A stretch of DNA of 64,000 bases from contig NZ_JACHLU010000007.1 of NCBI RefSeq assembly GCF_014204625.1, forward strand, positions 62,001 through 126,000. The letters run 5' to 3'. Position 1 is the first letter of the stretch, and each line of letters opens with the position of its first letter. This document shows, one piece after another, positions 35,324-44,051 of this stretch. The position numbers and the translations under genes are program-made. Origin of the DNA: Gillisella vitis. Its GTDB lineage: Bacteria; Pseudomonadota; Alphaproteobacteria; Rhizobiales; Rhizobiaceae. A model generated the notes under the pieces. The model was not told where the DNA came from and ran no database searches. It saw nothing but the letters and a program-made list of their open reading frames with translations.

Positions 35324-37894
35324 TTATTGAACAGGCCGCACCAAAGGCGTCACACGACGAATGGTGACGCGGCGGTTCTGCTGCTCGGGCCCATAGGTCA
35401 TCACTTTCAGGAACTGCTCACCGTAACCTTGTGTCACCATGTTTTCCGGCGCAATGCCATAAACCTGCGTCAGCACATTGGCCACAGCCTCGGCACGACG
35501 ATCTGACAGCACCAGATTGGATTCGGCCGAACCAACAGCATCGGTATGACCTTCAATCAGAAAGGTTTCTGCCGGGTTGTTGCGCAGAACCTTGCTCATG
35601 GCATCTGCGACCTTTTTCAATGTACCCGCCTGATTCATGGAAATATCCCAACTGCCAGTGGCAAAGGTGATCGTATCAAGATCAATACGGCGCATCTTGT
35701 CACGAATACGGGCAGAATTGCGCACCTCGTCAATGGTATAAACCCGCTCCACCGGCTCCACCGGCGGCTGCTCGATGAAGTTATAATAGTCGCGGTCTGG
35801 CTGCGCGCCGACATCAACAATATAATCGTTCAACGGCACGCGAAGTCGCATCGGCGGCAGGCTGGCACCCGGATCACGGTAGACCACTTGACGGCTATCA
35901 TCGGCGTCATACAGGTCGGGCGAATAGAACAGCACCACTTCCCGGCCATCTGCATCAACGCGCGAGCGCTGGATCAACTGACCATAGCGATTGCGCAATG
36001 TGACGATGCGGTCGCCATTTTCCTTGAACACCGTTTCACGCACACGCTGGTGATCAACCTGTTCATACACCACCGGGCGGCCATATTGCTCAAAGCGACG
36101 GTTATCGTCACCCCGAACCACAATCTGCCCGTCATAATCCATCACACGCCGGTCGCCGTCAAACTCCTGTCCAGCCCGCACATCCTCGGGATAGAGAAAC
36201 TGCGGCTCTTTCTGCAAGCGACGCCCCTGATACTGGTCAATCGATTCCATCACCACAGGCGGGCGCGGGCGATTGCCAAAATACGCCCGCTGCGCCTGCT
36301 CGTCCGATTGCGGCACGGCGTAATTCCAGTTCTGCTCAGACTGCTGGCGCAAGCGTCGCAGTTGGTCCTCAGACATGCCCCGGCGCCAATTGGCGTCCTT
36401 GTCACTGTCGAGCACCGGCGCACCATTATCCACGGGTAGCACAATTGTGTCGTTAGACTGATCCGGTTTGGCGGCAAGCGCTTTCAAACGCTGCAACTCT
36501 TTCGGGGTGAAAGGCTGTTGCTGCTCTTGAGAAAACTGCGGACGTGCGGCTTCCGGCACCGGAGCTGGCTGGCCCGGACGTCCCGGTTGACCACCTTGCG
36601 GTGCCTGCCCGGCATCGCGTGATTGAACCGTGTTCAATGGCGGCAACATCGGTGCTGGTGCCTTGCCATTGGCGGCATCGCCGGGGGCCGGTGGTGGTGG
36701 CACAGGCGGCTGACCTGTGGGTGCGGGCTGAGCCTGAGGTGCTAGCGCTGGCTTTGCAGCCGGTGCAACAGGCTGTGGTGCAGCCTCCTTGCCGGAAGCA
36801 GCAGACGGCTCATTGGCTGGTGGCGGAGCCTTACCTTGATTTATCTGGCCTTGATTTATCTGGCCTTGATTCATCTGGCCCGGCCTTGCCTGACCCTGTT
36901 CGGGCTGACCCGGCATCACCTGACCCGGTGCGGCGGGTGCAGGAGCAGCAGGCGCTTTTTCGGCGGCAGGCGCTTTTTCGGAGGCAGGTGCAGGCGGCTT
37001 ACCCTCTGGCTTGGCCGGAGGTGCCTCTTCCTGTGGTGCAGTCGGAGGCTTTTGCTTAACCGGCGCGGGTTTCACTGCCTCTGGCTTCACTGGCTCTGGT
37101 TTGATTGCCTCTGGCTTCACTGGTGCTGGCGCAGGCTCCGCCTTTGGCGGCTGCGTTTCACCCTGCTTCTCCACAGGCTTTTGTTGCTCCTGAACCTGTG
37201 GCGCGGCCGCCGGAGCAGGCTTTGCCGCCGGAGGCTCGCGTTTCTCGACAGGTGGCTTTGGCGCTTCAGCGGCTGGCGGCTTTGGCGGAGCTGGCGGCTT
37301 TTCTTCCTCTGGCGCATGGGGTTTGGTTTCGGCCTGTGGTGCCACTGCCTTCGGTGCTGGCGCTTCTTGCGGGGCTTCCTGCAATTTCGGTTTTGCTGGC
37401 TCTGGCGGCTTTACTGCTTCGGGAGGCGCGGCTTTCGGAGCCGCGGGTTCAGGCCGAGGCGGTGGCGCTTCGCTCTTTTTAGGCTCTGGTTTTACGGGTT
37501 CTGGTGCGCGGGGCGCAGGTGGCGGCTCTTTCGCTTCGGCCGGTGGCTTTGCCGCGGGCGGCACAGGCTTTTCCTCATGCGGCTTTGGCGGTTCGGGCTT
37601 TTGCCCTTCCTCCGCGTGCCCCTCGGGGTGCTTTGGCTTCAGCAATTGCGGGTCTGGCTGCCCCTCTGCCGGTGGCTCCTGCGCTTGGGCAAGTTGAAGT
37701 CCTGGCACGCCAGCTGGCGTCAAAACAGCGTGTCCATCCAGCATGGTACCAGCGGCCATAGACCGTGCTTTCGTGCCCGGATTGCCCGCAGTCAGCAGCG
37801 CATCCGACGTATTGGCGGCTGCCAATGCCTGACCTGTGGTCAAGCCTGCAAGCGCGATCAACACAGATGCTGTTATTTCAATTTTACCAGCCAT
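35324..37894 (-). CDS. OmpA-family outer-membrane/peptidoglycan protein with a long Pro/Ala/Glu/Lys-rich region
   Basis: An 856-residue exported protein. A signal peptide occupies about 1-26 (IALAGLTTGQALA). From about 70 to 460 the sequence is low-complexity and dominated by P, A, E, K and Q, with motifs such as KPEPVKPEAVKPAPVK. A middle region of about 480-720 contains repeated YDADDSRQVVYRD-like strands. The C-terminal 120 residues are an OmpA domain (LIEGHTDAVGSAESNLVLSD, RAEAVANVL, VTQGYGEQF) that binds peptidoglycan. The ATG at 37894 follows GAGGAAATATCT and is preferred to one 30 bases upstream. The disordered part could span the periplasm, as in TonB. Confidence 0.88.
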   Translation of the reverse strand: MAGKIEITASVLIALAGLTTGQALAAANTSDALLTAGNPGTKARSMAAGTMLDGHAVLTPAGVPGLQLAQAQEPPAEGQPDPQLLKPKHPEGHAEEGQKPEPPKPHEEKPVPPAAKPPAEAKEPPPAPRAPEPVKPEPKKSEAPPPRPEPAAPKAAPPEAVKPPEPAKPKLQEAPQEAPAPKAVAPQAETKPHAPEEEKPPAPPKPPAAEAPKPPVEKREPPAAKPAPAAAPQVQEQQKPVEKQGETQPPKAEPAPAPVKPEAIKPEPVKPEAVKPAPVKQKPPTAPQEEAPPAKPEGKPPAPASEKAPAAEKAPAAPAPAAPGQVMPGQPEQGQARPGQMNQGQINQGQINQGKAPPPANEPSAASGKEAAPQPVAPAAKPALAPQAQPAPTGQPPVPPPPAPGDAANGKAPAPMLPPLNTVQSRDAGQAPQGGQPGRPGQPAPVPEAARPQFSQEQQQPFTPKELQRLKALAAKPDQSNDTIVLPVDNGAPVLDSDKDANWRRGMSEDQLRRLRQQSEQNWNYAVPQSDEQAQRAYFGNRPRPPVVMESIDQYQGRRLQKEPQFLYPEDVRAGQEFDGDRRVMDYDGQIVVRGDDNRRFEQYGRPVVYEQVDHQRVRETVFKENGDRIVTLRNRYGQLIQRSRVDADGREVVLFYSPDLYDADDSRQVVYRDPGASLPPMRLRVPLNDYIVDVGAQPDRDYYNFIEQPPVEPVERVYTIDEVRNSARIRDKMRRIDLDTITFATGSWDISMNQAGTLKKVADAMSKVLRNNPAETFLIEGHTDAVGSAESNLVLSDRRAEAVANVLTQVYGIAPENMVTQGYGEQFLKVMTYGPEQQNRRVTIRRVTPLVRPVQ
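36834..36878 (-). repeat. 15-base tandem repeat, three units, within the OmpA-family gene
   Basis: CCTTGATTTATCTGG occurs twice and is followed by a third unit differing at one base. It encodes an in-frame NQGQ(I/M) pentapeptide repeat in the disordered region and could vary in number by slippage. Confidence 0.85.
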
Positions 37895-38188
37895 AGATAT
37901 TTCCTCACAGGCGAAGTTTTTCACTCCGCATTATTGAATGTTACCTGCCACATAACACCGCGTATGCACGCTCAATTTCAGGCACAAAGATGACGAGGTG
38001 GCGCTGAACCCGCTATGAACGCCATGTTCAGGAAGAATGGGTGGGGGAATCCTTCATTTTAGCAGTTGCAATTTGTCTGAAAACGGGAAAACTTAAAAAA
38101 CGTTCCAGCAAAAAAAGACATTGAATTTTCTGGAGCCCTGCCGTCGGAATAACTCCCATGTCCGATGGCACCCAACAGAGAGGATCTC
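37895..38188. promoter_or_regulatory. Divergent intergenic region
   Basis: About 290 bases between the OmpA-family gene and the binding-protein gene. No gene, repeat or recognised operator was seen. AGAGAGGATCTC just before 38189 is the ribosome site of the binding-protein gene. Confidence 0.45.
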
Positions 38189-38965
38189 ATGCGTATTTCA
38201 AATCGTTTTCTCGCCGCCGCTTCCATCGCCGCCCTGTCGCTGTTTGCGGGTAGCGCCATGGCTGAAGAAAAGCTCATCATCGCCTCGGAAGGTGCTTACC
38301 CACCCTTCAACAGCCTCACAACAGATGGCACGCTGGAAGGCTTCGACATCGACATTTCCAAGGCGCTCTGTGCGGAAATGAAAGTGACGTGCACATTCGT
38401 TGCCAATGACTGGGATGGCCTTATTCCCGGTCTTCAGGCCAAGAAATTCGACGCAATTGTTGCATCCATGTCGATCACCCCAGAGCGTTTGGAGAAGGTC
38501 GATTTTTCCAAGAAATATTACAACACGCCTCCGGCCATTGCCGTGCCGAAAGATTCGAAAATCACCAGTGTTGCCGAGTTGAAGGGCAAGATCATCGGTG
38601 CCCAGTCGGCGACGACTCACGCCAATTACGCTGAAAAGCACATGCCTGGCTCCGAGCTGAAGCTCTACCCAACCGCCGACGAGTACAAGCTGGACATTTC
38701 CAATGGCCGCGTTGACGCCGTGATCGATGACATTGTTGTGTTGACGGAATGGACCAAGAGTGACGCTGGCGCGTGCTGCAAGGTCTTGACCAAGCTGCCT
38801 GTTGATGTCGAAATCAATGGCCCCGGTGCCGGTATTGCTGTGCGTAAGGGTGAAACGGCCCTTGCTGATCGTTTCTCCAAGGCCATCGCCGCCATTCGCG
38901 CCAATGGAACCTATAAGAAAATCAACGAGAAGTATTTCGCCTTCGACGTTTACGGCGACGAATAA
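38189..38965 (+). CDS. Polar amino-acid ABC transporter, periplasmic binding protein
   Basis: A 258-residue SBP family 3 receptor. The signal peptide ends near SAMA (about 22). The mature part has LIIASEGAYPPFNSL, GFDIDISKALCAEMKVTCTFV, ANDWDGLIPGLQAKKFDAIVASMSITPER and the VDAVIDDIVVL hinge, close to the lysine/arginine/ornithine or opine receptors. A paired Cys (CAEMKVTC) is of the kind found as a disulfide in HisJ/LAO-type proteins. The ATG at 38189 follows AGAGAGGATCTC. Two permease genes follow but no ATPase gene. Confidence 0.9.
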   Translation: MRISNRFLAAASIAALSLFAGSAMAEEKLIIASEGAYPPFNSLTTDGTLEGFDIDISKALCAEMKVTCTFVANDWDGLIPGLQAKKFDAIVASMSITPERLEKVDFSKKYYNTPPAIAVPKDSKITSVAELKGKIIGAQSATTHANYAEKHMPGSELKLYPTADEYKLDISNGRVDAVIDDIVVLTEWTKSDAGACCKVLTKLPVDVEINGPGAGIAVRKGETALADRFSKAIAAIRANGTYKKINEKYFAFDVYGDE

Positions 38966-39060
38966 ATCTGGTTAAGACACCCTCTGGCGGGTGCCCTTGT
39001 GCCCGCCAGAGATTTTGACCCAACAAAAAAGCGGCAAAGACCGCACGGGGATTTGGCTCA

Positions 39061-39864
39061 ATGAGCGGACTTGCTTCCGCGCTCGACGCCCTATGGGCGT
39101 TCGTTTCGCAGATTTTTGATCCATTTTGTGGCAGCATTGGCGTATTTTCGCTGTTTGCGTCCAATACACTTCTGGCCTGCGGCGATACCGGCTGGGGTGA
39201 TGAAATCGGCTTTGGCTTCAAGGTCACGGTCACGCTTGCCTGTGCCACGCTGCCAATCGGCCTGCTGATCGGTTTTTTGATCGCTCTGGCCAGCCAGAGC
39301 CAGGAAAAACTGTTGCGCCGGGCGGCAGCCATTTACACCACGATTTTTCGTGGATTGCCGGAGTTGCTGACGCTGTTCATCGTCTATTACGGCCTGCAAA
39401 TTTTTCTGCAAGCCGTGCTGGCAGCCATGGGTTTTCAGGAACGGATTGAAATCAACGCCTTTTTTGCGGGCATGATCGCTCTGGCCTTTGTGTTTTCCTC
39501 CTATTGCGCCGAGGTGCTGCAATCGGCGTTCAAAGCCATTCCCACTGGCCAATATGAGGCCGGTGCCGCCATTGGCCTGTCAAAGACCAAAACCATGCTG
39601 CTGGTGATTTTGCCGCAGCTCATTCGAATTGCTCTGCCCGGCATTGTTAACTTGTGGATGAACCTGCTGAAAGATACAGCCCTTGTTTCGGTTGTCGGCC
39701 TTTCCGACATTATCCGCCAGACCGGCATTGCGGCACGGGTCACCAAGGAAGCTTTCCTGTTTTACCTGATTGCCTGTTCGCTTTATCTGGTACTGGCCAT
39801 CCTGTCCTCCATTGCCATCGGCTTCATTGACCGCTGGACCAAACGCGCCGGGGTCAGCCGATGA
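39061..39864 (+). CDS. Polar amino-acid ABC transporter, permease 1
   Basis: A 267-residue HisQ/ArtQ-type inner-membrane permease. Membrane segments start at about 50 (VTVTLACATLPIGLLIGFLIAL). The EAA loop, YEAGAAIGLSKTKTMLLVILPQLIR, contacts an ATPase. An N-terminal extension of about 45 residues precedes the usual start. It overlaps the next gene by four bases (ATGA). Confidence 0.9.
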   Translation: MSGLASALDALWAFVSQIFDPFCGSIGVFSLFASNTLLACGDTGWGDEIGFGFKVTVTLACATLPIGLLIGFLIALASQSQEKLLRRAAAIYTTIFRGLPELLTLFIVYYGLQIFLQAVLAAMGFQERIEINAFFAGMIALAFVFSSYCAEVLQSAFKAIPTGQYEAGAAIGLSKTKTMLLVILPQLIRIALPGIVNLWMNLLKDTALVSVVGLSDIIRQTGIAARVTKEAFLFYLIACSLYLVLAILSSIAIGFIDRWTKRAGVSR

Positions 39865-40691
39865 GCCACGCACAGGACCTCATTCCACCCCGCCCGGCCC
39901 CGCCTGCAACGCACCCCGGCCTTAACCCGGCCCGTGCCCTTGGTATTGTGCTTTTGCTGATCTGGGCGGTCCTTGGCCTCGGGCTTCTGGCGATGATGAT
40001 CACCAATTGGGATCAGGATAAATTCGTCAAATACGGCCCACGTATTCTTGATGGCCTTGTGACCACGCTGATCATCGTTGCGGTCTCTATTGTCTTTGGG
40101 GCGATTCTGTCTGTGCCCATCGCTATCGGGCGGATGTCGAAAAACCGTATCGCCAATGCTGTCACCTTTGCCTACGTCTATGTGTTTCGCGGCACACCAC
40201 TGTTGGCGCAAGTTTTCATGGTCTATTATGGTCTGGGCGGGTTTCGATCGGCCTTTGAAGACGTTGGCCTCTGGTGGTTTTTCCGGGATGCCTGGTATTG
40301 TGGCGTGCTGGCACTGAGCCTGAACACCGCCGCCTATCAGGCCGAAATCCTGCGCGGTGCCATTCTCAGCGTTCCAAAAGGCCAGCGCGAAGGAGCCGCA
40401 TCGCTTGGCCTGCCAAACAGCGTCACCTTCTGGAAAATCATCGTGCCGCAAGCGCTGATCGTGGCCCTTCGGCCTTACGGCAATGAAATCATCTTGATGG
40501 TCAAAGCCTCGGCCATTCTGGCGATTATCACCGTGCTCGATCTGATGGGGCAAACGCGCTATGCCTTTTCCCGCACATTTGATTATCAGGCCTACCTCTG
40601 GGCCGCTATTTTCTATCTCACCATTGTTGAGACATTGCGCCACGTCTGGGCAGCAATTGAACGCTACCTGACACGCCATCTGAAACGTTAG
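39861..40691 (+). CDS. Polar amino-acid ABC transporter, permease 2
   Basis: A 276-residue HisM-type permease. A first membrane segment at about 30-50 (ALGIVLLLIWAVLGLGLLAMM) precedes the usual five. The EAA loop is REGAASLGLPNSVTFWKIIVPQALI. It pairs with the preceding permease. The operon appears to end here: the next gene is usg, 180 bases away, and no ATP-binding subunit is present. Confidence 0.9.
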   Translation: MSHAQDLIPPRPAPPATHPGLNPARALGIVLLLIWAVLGLGLLAMMITNWDQDKFVKYGPRILDGLVTTLIIVAVSIVFGAILSVPIAIGRMSKNRIANAVTFAYVYVFRGTPLLAQVFMVYYGLGGFRSAFEDVGLWWFFRDAWYCGVLALSLNTAAYQAEILRGAILSVPKGQREGAASLGLPNSVTFWKIIVPQALIVALRPYGNEIILMVKASAILAIITVLDLMGQTRYAFSRTFDYQAYLWAAIFYLTIVETLRHVWAAIERYLTRHLKR

Positions 40692-40759
40692 CAGCACTCA
40701 CGCATACGCGCTGCTAACACTTTGGTTTTTATGATAAAAATGCGTTTGTGACATTTTTG

Positions 40760-40774
40760 TTAAGCCTCGATTAA
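40760..40774. promoter_or_regulatory. CtrA-like box upstream of usg
   Basis: TTAAGCCTCGATTAA fits TTAA-N7-TTAA. It lies in a GTTAAGCC...GGCTAAC near-palindrome about 100 bases before the usg ATG, so it could also be part of a hairpin ending the permease transcript. Confidence 0.45.
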
Positions 40775-40872
40775 GGCTAACATGGAACCATATCTCTATC
40801 GGCCCAGCCGATACGGAACGGTTAATCACCGCCGCTCCGCTCAAAAATTGTGGGAACGAGAGTGAGGTTACC

Positions 40873-41139
40873 ATGAACGAAGACATGGAAATGATGCTGA
40901 AAGGCTATGGCCTGACCACCGCACAAATTCTCTATCGTATGCCGGATCACCCAACGCTGCTGCAAACCTATCTCTGGCAGCATTATGATCTGGCACCGGA
41001 TTTTCCTGAAATGCAGAGCTTTTTGAAATTTTGGCAGGAAAAGCTCGACGGCCCACTGCATTCGGTGCGTTATGTCCATCGCAAGCTGATTGCCGCCAAT
41101 GAATGGCGGGCGCTGAAGGGTGAGTTCATTCTGCACTAA
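40873..41139 (+). CDS. usg: Usg family protein
   Basis: An 88-residue protein matching the Usg family of alphaproteobacteria: MLKGYGLTTAQILYRMPDHPTLLQTYLWQHYDLAPDFPE, followed by FWQEKLDGPLHSV and the ending GEF-LH. The family was named for a gene upstream of trpF; its function is unknown. GTGAGGTTACC precedes the ATG. As in aapP, the protein ends -LH and the TAA stop is part of an intergenic palindromic repeat. Confidence 0.9.
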   Translation: MNEDMEMMLKGYGLTTAQILYRMPDHPTLLQTYLWQHYDLAPDFPEMQSFLKFWQEKLDGPLHSVRYVHRKLIAANEWRALKGEFILH

Positions 41140-41243
41140 AGCGTGTCGCAGTGAACAGGATTAACTGCGACACGCTTTAGATGTTATTTTATCGTTTGTC
41201 TTATCGGGAAAACCGGGTTCCACTTTTCCCTGACAAACTTTAA
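41136..41243. repeat. Single-hairpin variant of the intergenic repeat plus linker, copy D
   Basis: Perfect 17-base arms CTAAAGCGTGTCGCAGT and ACTGCGACACGCTTTAG (41136-41180) surround an 11-base loop and begin at the usg stop codon. The following 60 bases contain, in inverted orientation, the linker found after copy A (TTTGTC, AAACCGGGTTCCACTTTTCC, CTGACAAAC). It lacks the first hairpin of copies A-C. Confidence 0.82.
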
Positions 41244-41335
41244 AGCCCTTCGCACCCATGTTGCCAAATGGCCGATGAGCCGGTATTCCCTCAGGCCAAT
41301 AGCTGCCCGGCAGCGCTGCGTTTGAGGGTTTCGCA

Positions 41336-42145
41336 ATGGCAAAGATTGATGAAGAAAAGCTGTCCGAGGCCTATAATCGGGCCTTGGCGCTGGAAAAATC
41401 GGGCGAGATTGACGAAGCAGTCAAAGCCTATCACGAGGTTTTGGAGATCGACCCGGAAGACCATGGCGGGGCAGCGGTCCGCATCGCCTCTCTTGGCCGC
41501 GGTGAGACGCCATCGCGTGCCTCCGACGCCTATATTGAAACGCTGTTTGACCAGCACGCTGAAGATTTTGAAGATATTCTGGTTGAACAACTGGGCTATG
41601 CCGTGCCGGTTATCGTGCGTCAACGCCTGCAAGAACTGGGGCTTGGCCCCTTCAAGCGAATGCTGGATCTAGGCTGTGGCACGGGCCTGACCGGCGGCAC
41701 GCTCCGCGACATCGCCGATGACATCACCGGCATCGACCTTTCGGAAAATATGGTCGAGATTGCCCACGAGAAAGACCTGTACGACACGCTTTATGTGGCC
41801 GAAGTTGAAGACTTTCTCGAAGACAATGACGAAGAGCTGTTTGACATTGTCACCGCTACCGATGTGCTGCCCTATCTTGGTGCATTGGAGCCACTGTTTT
41901 TTGGCGTATCGGAAAATCTGGCTCTTGGCGGCATTTTCGTATTCTCGTCCGAGACCATGGGCGACGACGTGCCGTACAAGGTCGGCCCTCACCAGCGTTT
42001 CGTCCATGCCCAAAGTTATATCCGCGAACGGCTTGCGGCCACCGGCTTTGAAATTCTGGAAATCTCCGACATCAATGTACGGATGCAGGATGGAGAACCA
42101 TCACCGGGTCATCTGGTGATCGCTCAACTCAAGACGCTGAATTGA
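41336..42145 (+). CDS. TPR-containing SAM-dependent methyltransferase
   Basis: A 269-residue protein. The first 45 residues make one tetratricopeptide-like helical pair (AYNRALALEKSGEIDEAVKAYHEVLEIDPED). A class I methyltransferase follows, with motif I LDLGCGTGLTGGTL (about 109-122) and GIDLSENMVEIAHEK after it. The segment ASLGRGETPSRASDAYIETLFDQHAEDFED is typical of this rhizobial group. The substrate is unknown; the TPR suggests a protein partner. GAGGGTTTCGCA precedes the ATG. Confidence 0.85.
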   Translation: MAKIDEEKLSEAYNRALALEKSGEIDEAVKAYHEVLEIDPEDHGGAAVRIASLGRGETPSRASDAYIETLFDQHAEDFEDILVEQLGYAVPVIVRQRLQELGLGPFKRMLDLGCGTGLTGGTLRDIADDITGIDLSENMVEIAHEKDLYDTLYVAEVEDFLEDNDEELFDIVTATDVLPYLGALEPLFFGVSENLALGGIFVFSSETMGDDVPYKVGPHQRFVHAQSYIRERLAATGFEILEISDINVRMQDGEPSPGHLVIAQLKTLN

Positions 42146-42229
42146 CAGCAGGGGGCGGGAGAACATCATATCAAAACTTTTCCCGCCTCTGACACCGTAC
42201 AGAAATGGTGCCGCAAGAAAAAACGCGCC

Positions 42230-42336
42230 TACAGCATGTCGCGTTTTATTGTCCTCAATAAAACGATAACGTCCATGCGAAAAAGAAAGAGCTAAAGCCT
42301 GTCGCAGTGAATCCTATTCACTGCGACAGGCTTTAG
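42230..42336. repeat. Two-hairpin intergenic repeat, copy C
   Basis: It is nearly identical to copies A and B over the full length. The second hairpin (42292-42336) has the same perfect 21-base arms around CCT as copy A and runs into CTTTTT, making a good terminator for the preceding methyltransferase gene. The rest of the 430-base gap up to 42580 shows no gene. Confidence 0.88.
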
Positions 42337-42579
42337 CTTTTTAAAAAAAAGATTCAGCAAACTGACGTAAAATTCTGATAACAATCATAAAATTCAAACA
42401 AGGCTGCAAACACGCTCCTTGCTGGATTGATCCGCATTGGCCGCCGTATTCAACCGTTGTGCGAAAACAATTATAAATTGAATCATCTCGCCCGTAAAAG
42501 CGATTGATGTTAAAGAGAAAAGTCTTTTCCTGCCTGCTTTGGTGCGATACCTGTTGATGCAGACACCAAGGAGACTCGC

Positions 42580-43449
42580 ATGGCCAAAGTTGCATTCATC
42601 GGATTGGGCGTCATGGGCTATCCCATGGCAGGACATTTGCAAACCAAGGGTGGGCATGATGTCACAGTCTATAATCGCACCACAGCAAAGGCTGAAAACT
42701 GGGTCAAGCACTATGGTGGCGCACACGCATTGACCCCGGCAGAGGCAGCGAAAGACGCGGATTTTGTTTTCACCTGCGTTGGCAATGATGACGACCTGCG
42801 CGCTGTCACCATTGGCCCGGATGGCGTATTGGCCAGCATGAAGCCCGGCGCAATCCTGATTGATAACACCACGGCCTCTGCCGATGTTGCCCGCGAGCTT
42901 TACGCTTGCGCCAAAGACAAGGGCTGTGGATTTATTGATGCGCCGGTATCGGGTGGTCAGGCCGGTGCTGAAAATGGCGTTTTGACCGTGATGTGTGGCG
43001 GTGACGAAGCGGTGTTTGCAACAGCAAAGCCGGTGATCGACGCTTTTGCCCGAATGATTGGCCTGATGGGGCCTGCCGGGTCGGGACAGTTGACCAAAAT
43101 GGTCAACCAGATCTGCATTGCCGGTATTGTGCAAGGATTGGCCGAGGCCGTGCATTTTGGCAAGAGCGCCGGGCTGGACATTGAAAAAGTTGTTGAGGTC
43201 ATTTCCAAGGGAGCCGCCGGTTCATGGCAAATGGAAAACCGCTACAAGACCATGAATGCCGGTCATTATGATTTTGGCTTTGCCGTGGACTGGATGCGCA
43301 AGGATCTTGGCATCGTGCTGAATGAAGCCAAAAACAATGGTGCAAGCCTACCTGTCACCGCACTGGTCGATCAGTTTTATGGCGATGTGCAAAAGCTCGG
43401 CGGCAATCGCTGGGATACGTCGTCGCTGCTGGCACGGCTGGAAAAGTAA
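42580..43449 (+). CDS. NAD(P)-dependent beta-hydroxyacid dehydrogenase (3-hydroxyisobutyrate dehydrogenase family)
   Basis: A 289-residue oxidoreductase. The Rossmann motif FIGLGVMGYPMAGHL is at about 5-19, the substrate motif FIDAPVSGGQAGAENG at about 113-128, and the catalytic Lys in GSGQLTKMVNQI at about 172. The C-terminal helical domain ends with the KDLGIVLNEAKNNGASLP stretch. Members act on 3-hydroxyisobutyrate, tartronate semialdehyde or related acids; the exact substrate is open. CAAGGAGACTCGC precedes the ATG. Confidence 0.88.
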   Translation: MAKVAFIGLGVMGYPMAGHLQTKGGHDVTVYNRTTAKAENWVKHYGGAHALTPAEAAKDADFVFTCVGNDDDLRAVTIGPDGVLASMKPGAILIDNTTASADVARELYACAKDKGCGFIDAPVSGGQAGAENGVLTVMCGGDEAVFATAKPVIDAFARMIGLMGPAGSGQLTKMVNQICIAGIVQGLAEAVHFGKSAGLDIEKVVEVISKGAAGSWQMENRYKTMNAGHYDFGFAVDWMRKDLGIVLNEAKNNGASLPVTALVDQFYGDVQKLGGNRWDTSSLLARLEK

Positions 43450-43457
43450 CACAGTGT

Positions 43458-43493
43458 CGATCAAAGCGGGCAGCCACCTGCCCGCTTTGATCG
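43458..43493. terminator. Bidirectional hairpin terminator
   Basis: A 16-base perfect stem (CGATCAAAGCGGGCAG with its complement) around CCAC lies between convergent genes. Confidence 0.85.
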
Positions 43494-43496
43494 GAC

Positions 43497-43985
43497 TTAT
43501 TCCTCGCCGGATTTATTGCTGTCCAGCGCCATATAATCCAGCGGCAATTCCGTCGTATATTTGATCTGCTCCATGGCAAACACCGACGAGACATCGCGGA
43601 TTTCGATCTTGGCAATCAGGCGCTTGTAGAACGCATCATAAGCGGCAATATCGGGCACCACGACGCGCAAGAGATAATCCACATCGCCGCTCATACGGTA
43701 AAATTCCACCACTTCCGGGAATTCGCCAACCACTTCCGAAAAGCGCTTCAGCCATTCGATGGAATGGGTGCTTGTGCGGATCGACACAAATACCGTGACT
43801 TTGGTATTGACCTTGGCCGGATCGAGCAGCGCCACGCGGCGCTTGATCACGCCATCTTCTTCCATCTTCTGGATACGCCGCCAACAGGGTGTCGTGGAAA
43901 GACCAACTTTCTTGGCAAGATCAGCAACAGCGAGAGTGGAATCTTCTTGCAGAATACGAAGAATTTTTCGGTCCAGACGATCCAT
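43497..43985 (-). CDS. Lrp/AsnC family transcriptional regulator
   Basis: A 162-residue regulator. The N-terminal helix-turn-helix is DRKILRILQEDSTLAVADLAKKVGLSTTPCWRRIQKME and the C-terminal RAM effector domain follows (VFVSIRTSTHS to IKYTTELPL). ATG 43985 (MDRLDRKIL) is the usual start; an ATG 12 bases earlier is possible and neither has a clear ribosome site. Members respond to amino acids. The target genes are not evident here; it is convergent with the dehydrogenase gene. Confidence 0.9.
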   Translation of the reverse strand: MDRLDRKILRILQEDSTLAVADLAKKVGLSTTPCWRRIQKMEEDGVIKRRVALLDPAKVNTKVTVFVSIRTSTHSIEWLKRFSEVVGEFPEVVEFYRMSGDVDYLLRVVVPDIAAYDAFYKRLIAKIEIRDVSSVFAMEQIKYTTELPLDYMALDSNKSGEE

Positions 43986-44051
43986 ATGCAGCCCCATCGA
44001 AATTTTTTTTCTTGTATATCCCAAAAATACACAGATGAAAGCAAAATGCGG

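Noticed and set aside
36836..37993. A 385-codon plus-strand frame rich in Leu, Arg and Trp
   Set aside because: It is the antisense of the proline-rich part of the OmpA-family gene; composition is explained by that repeat sequence.
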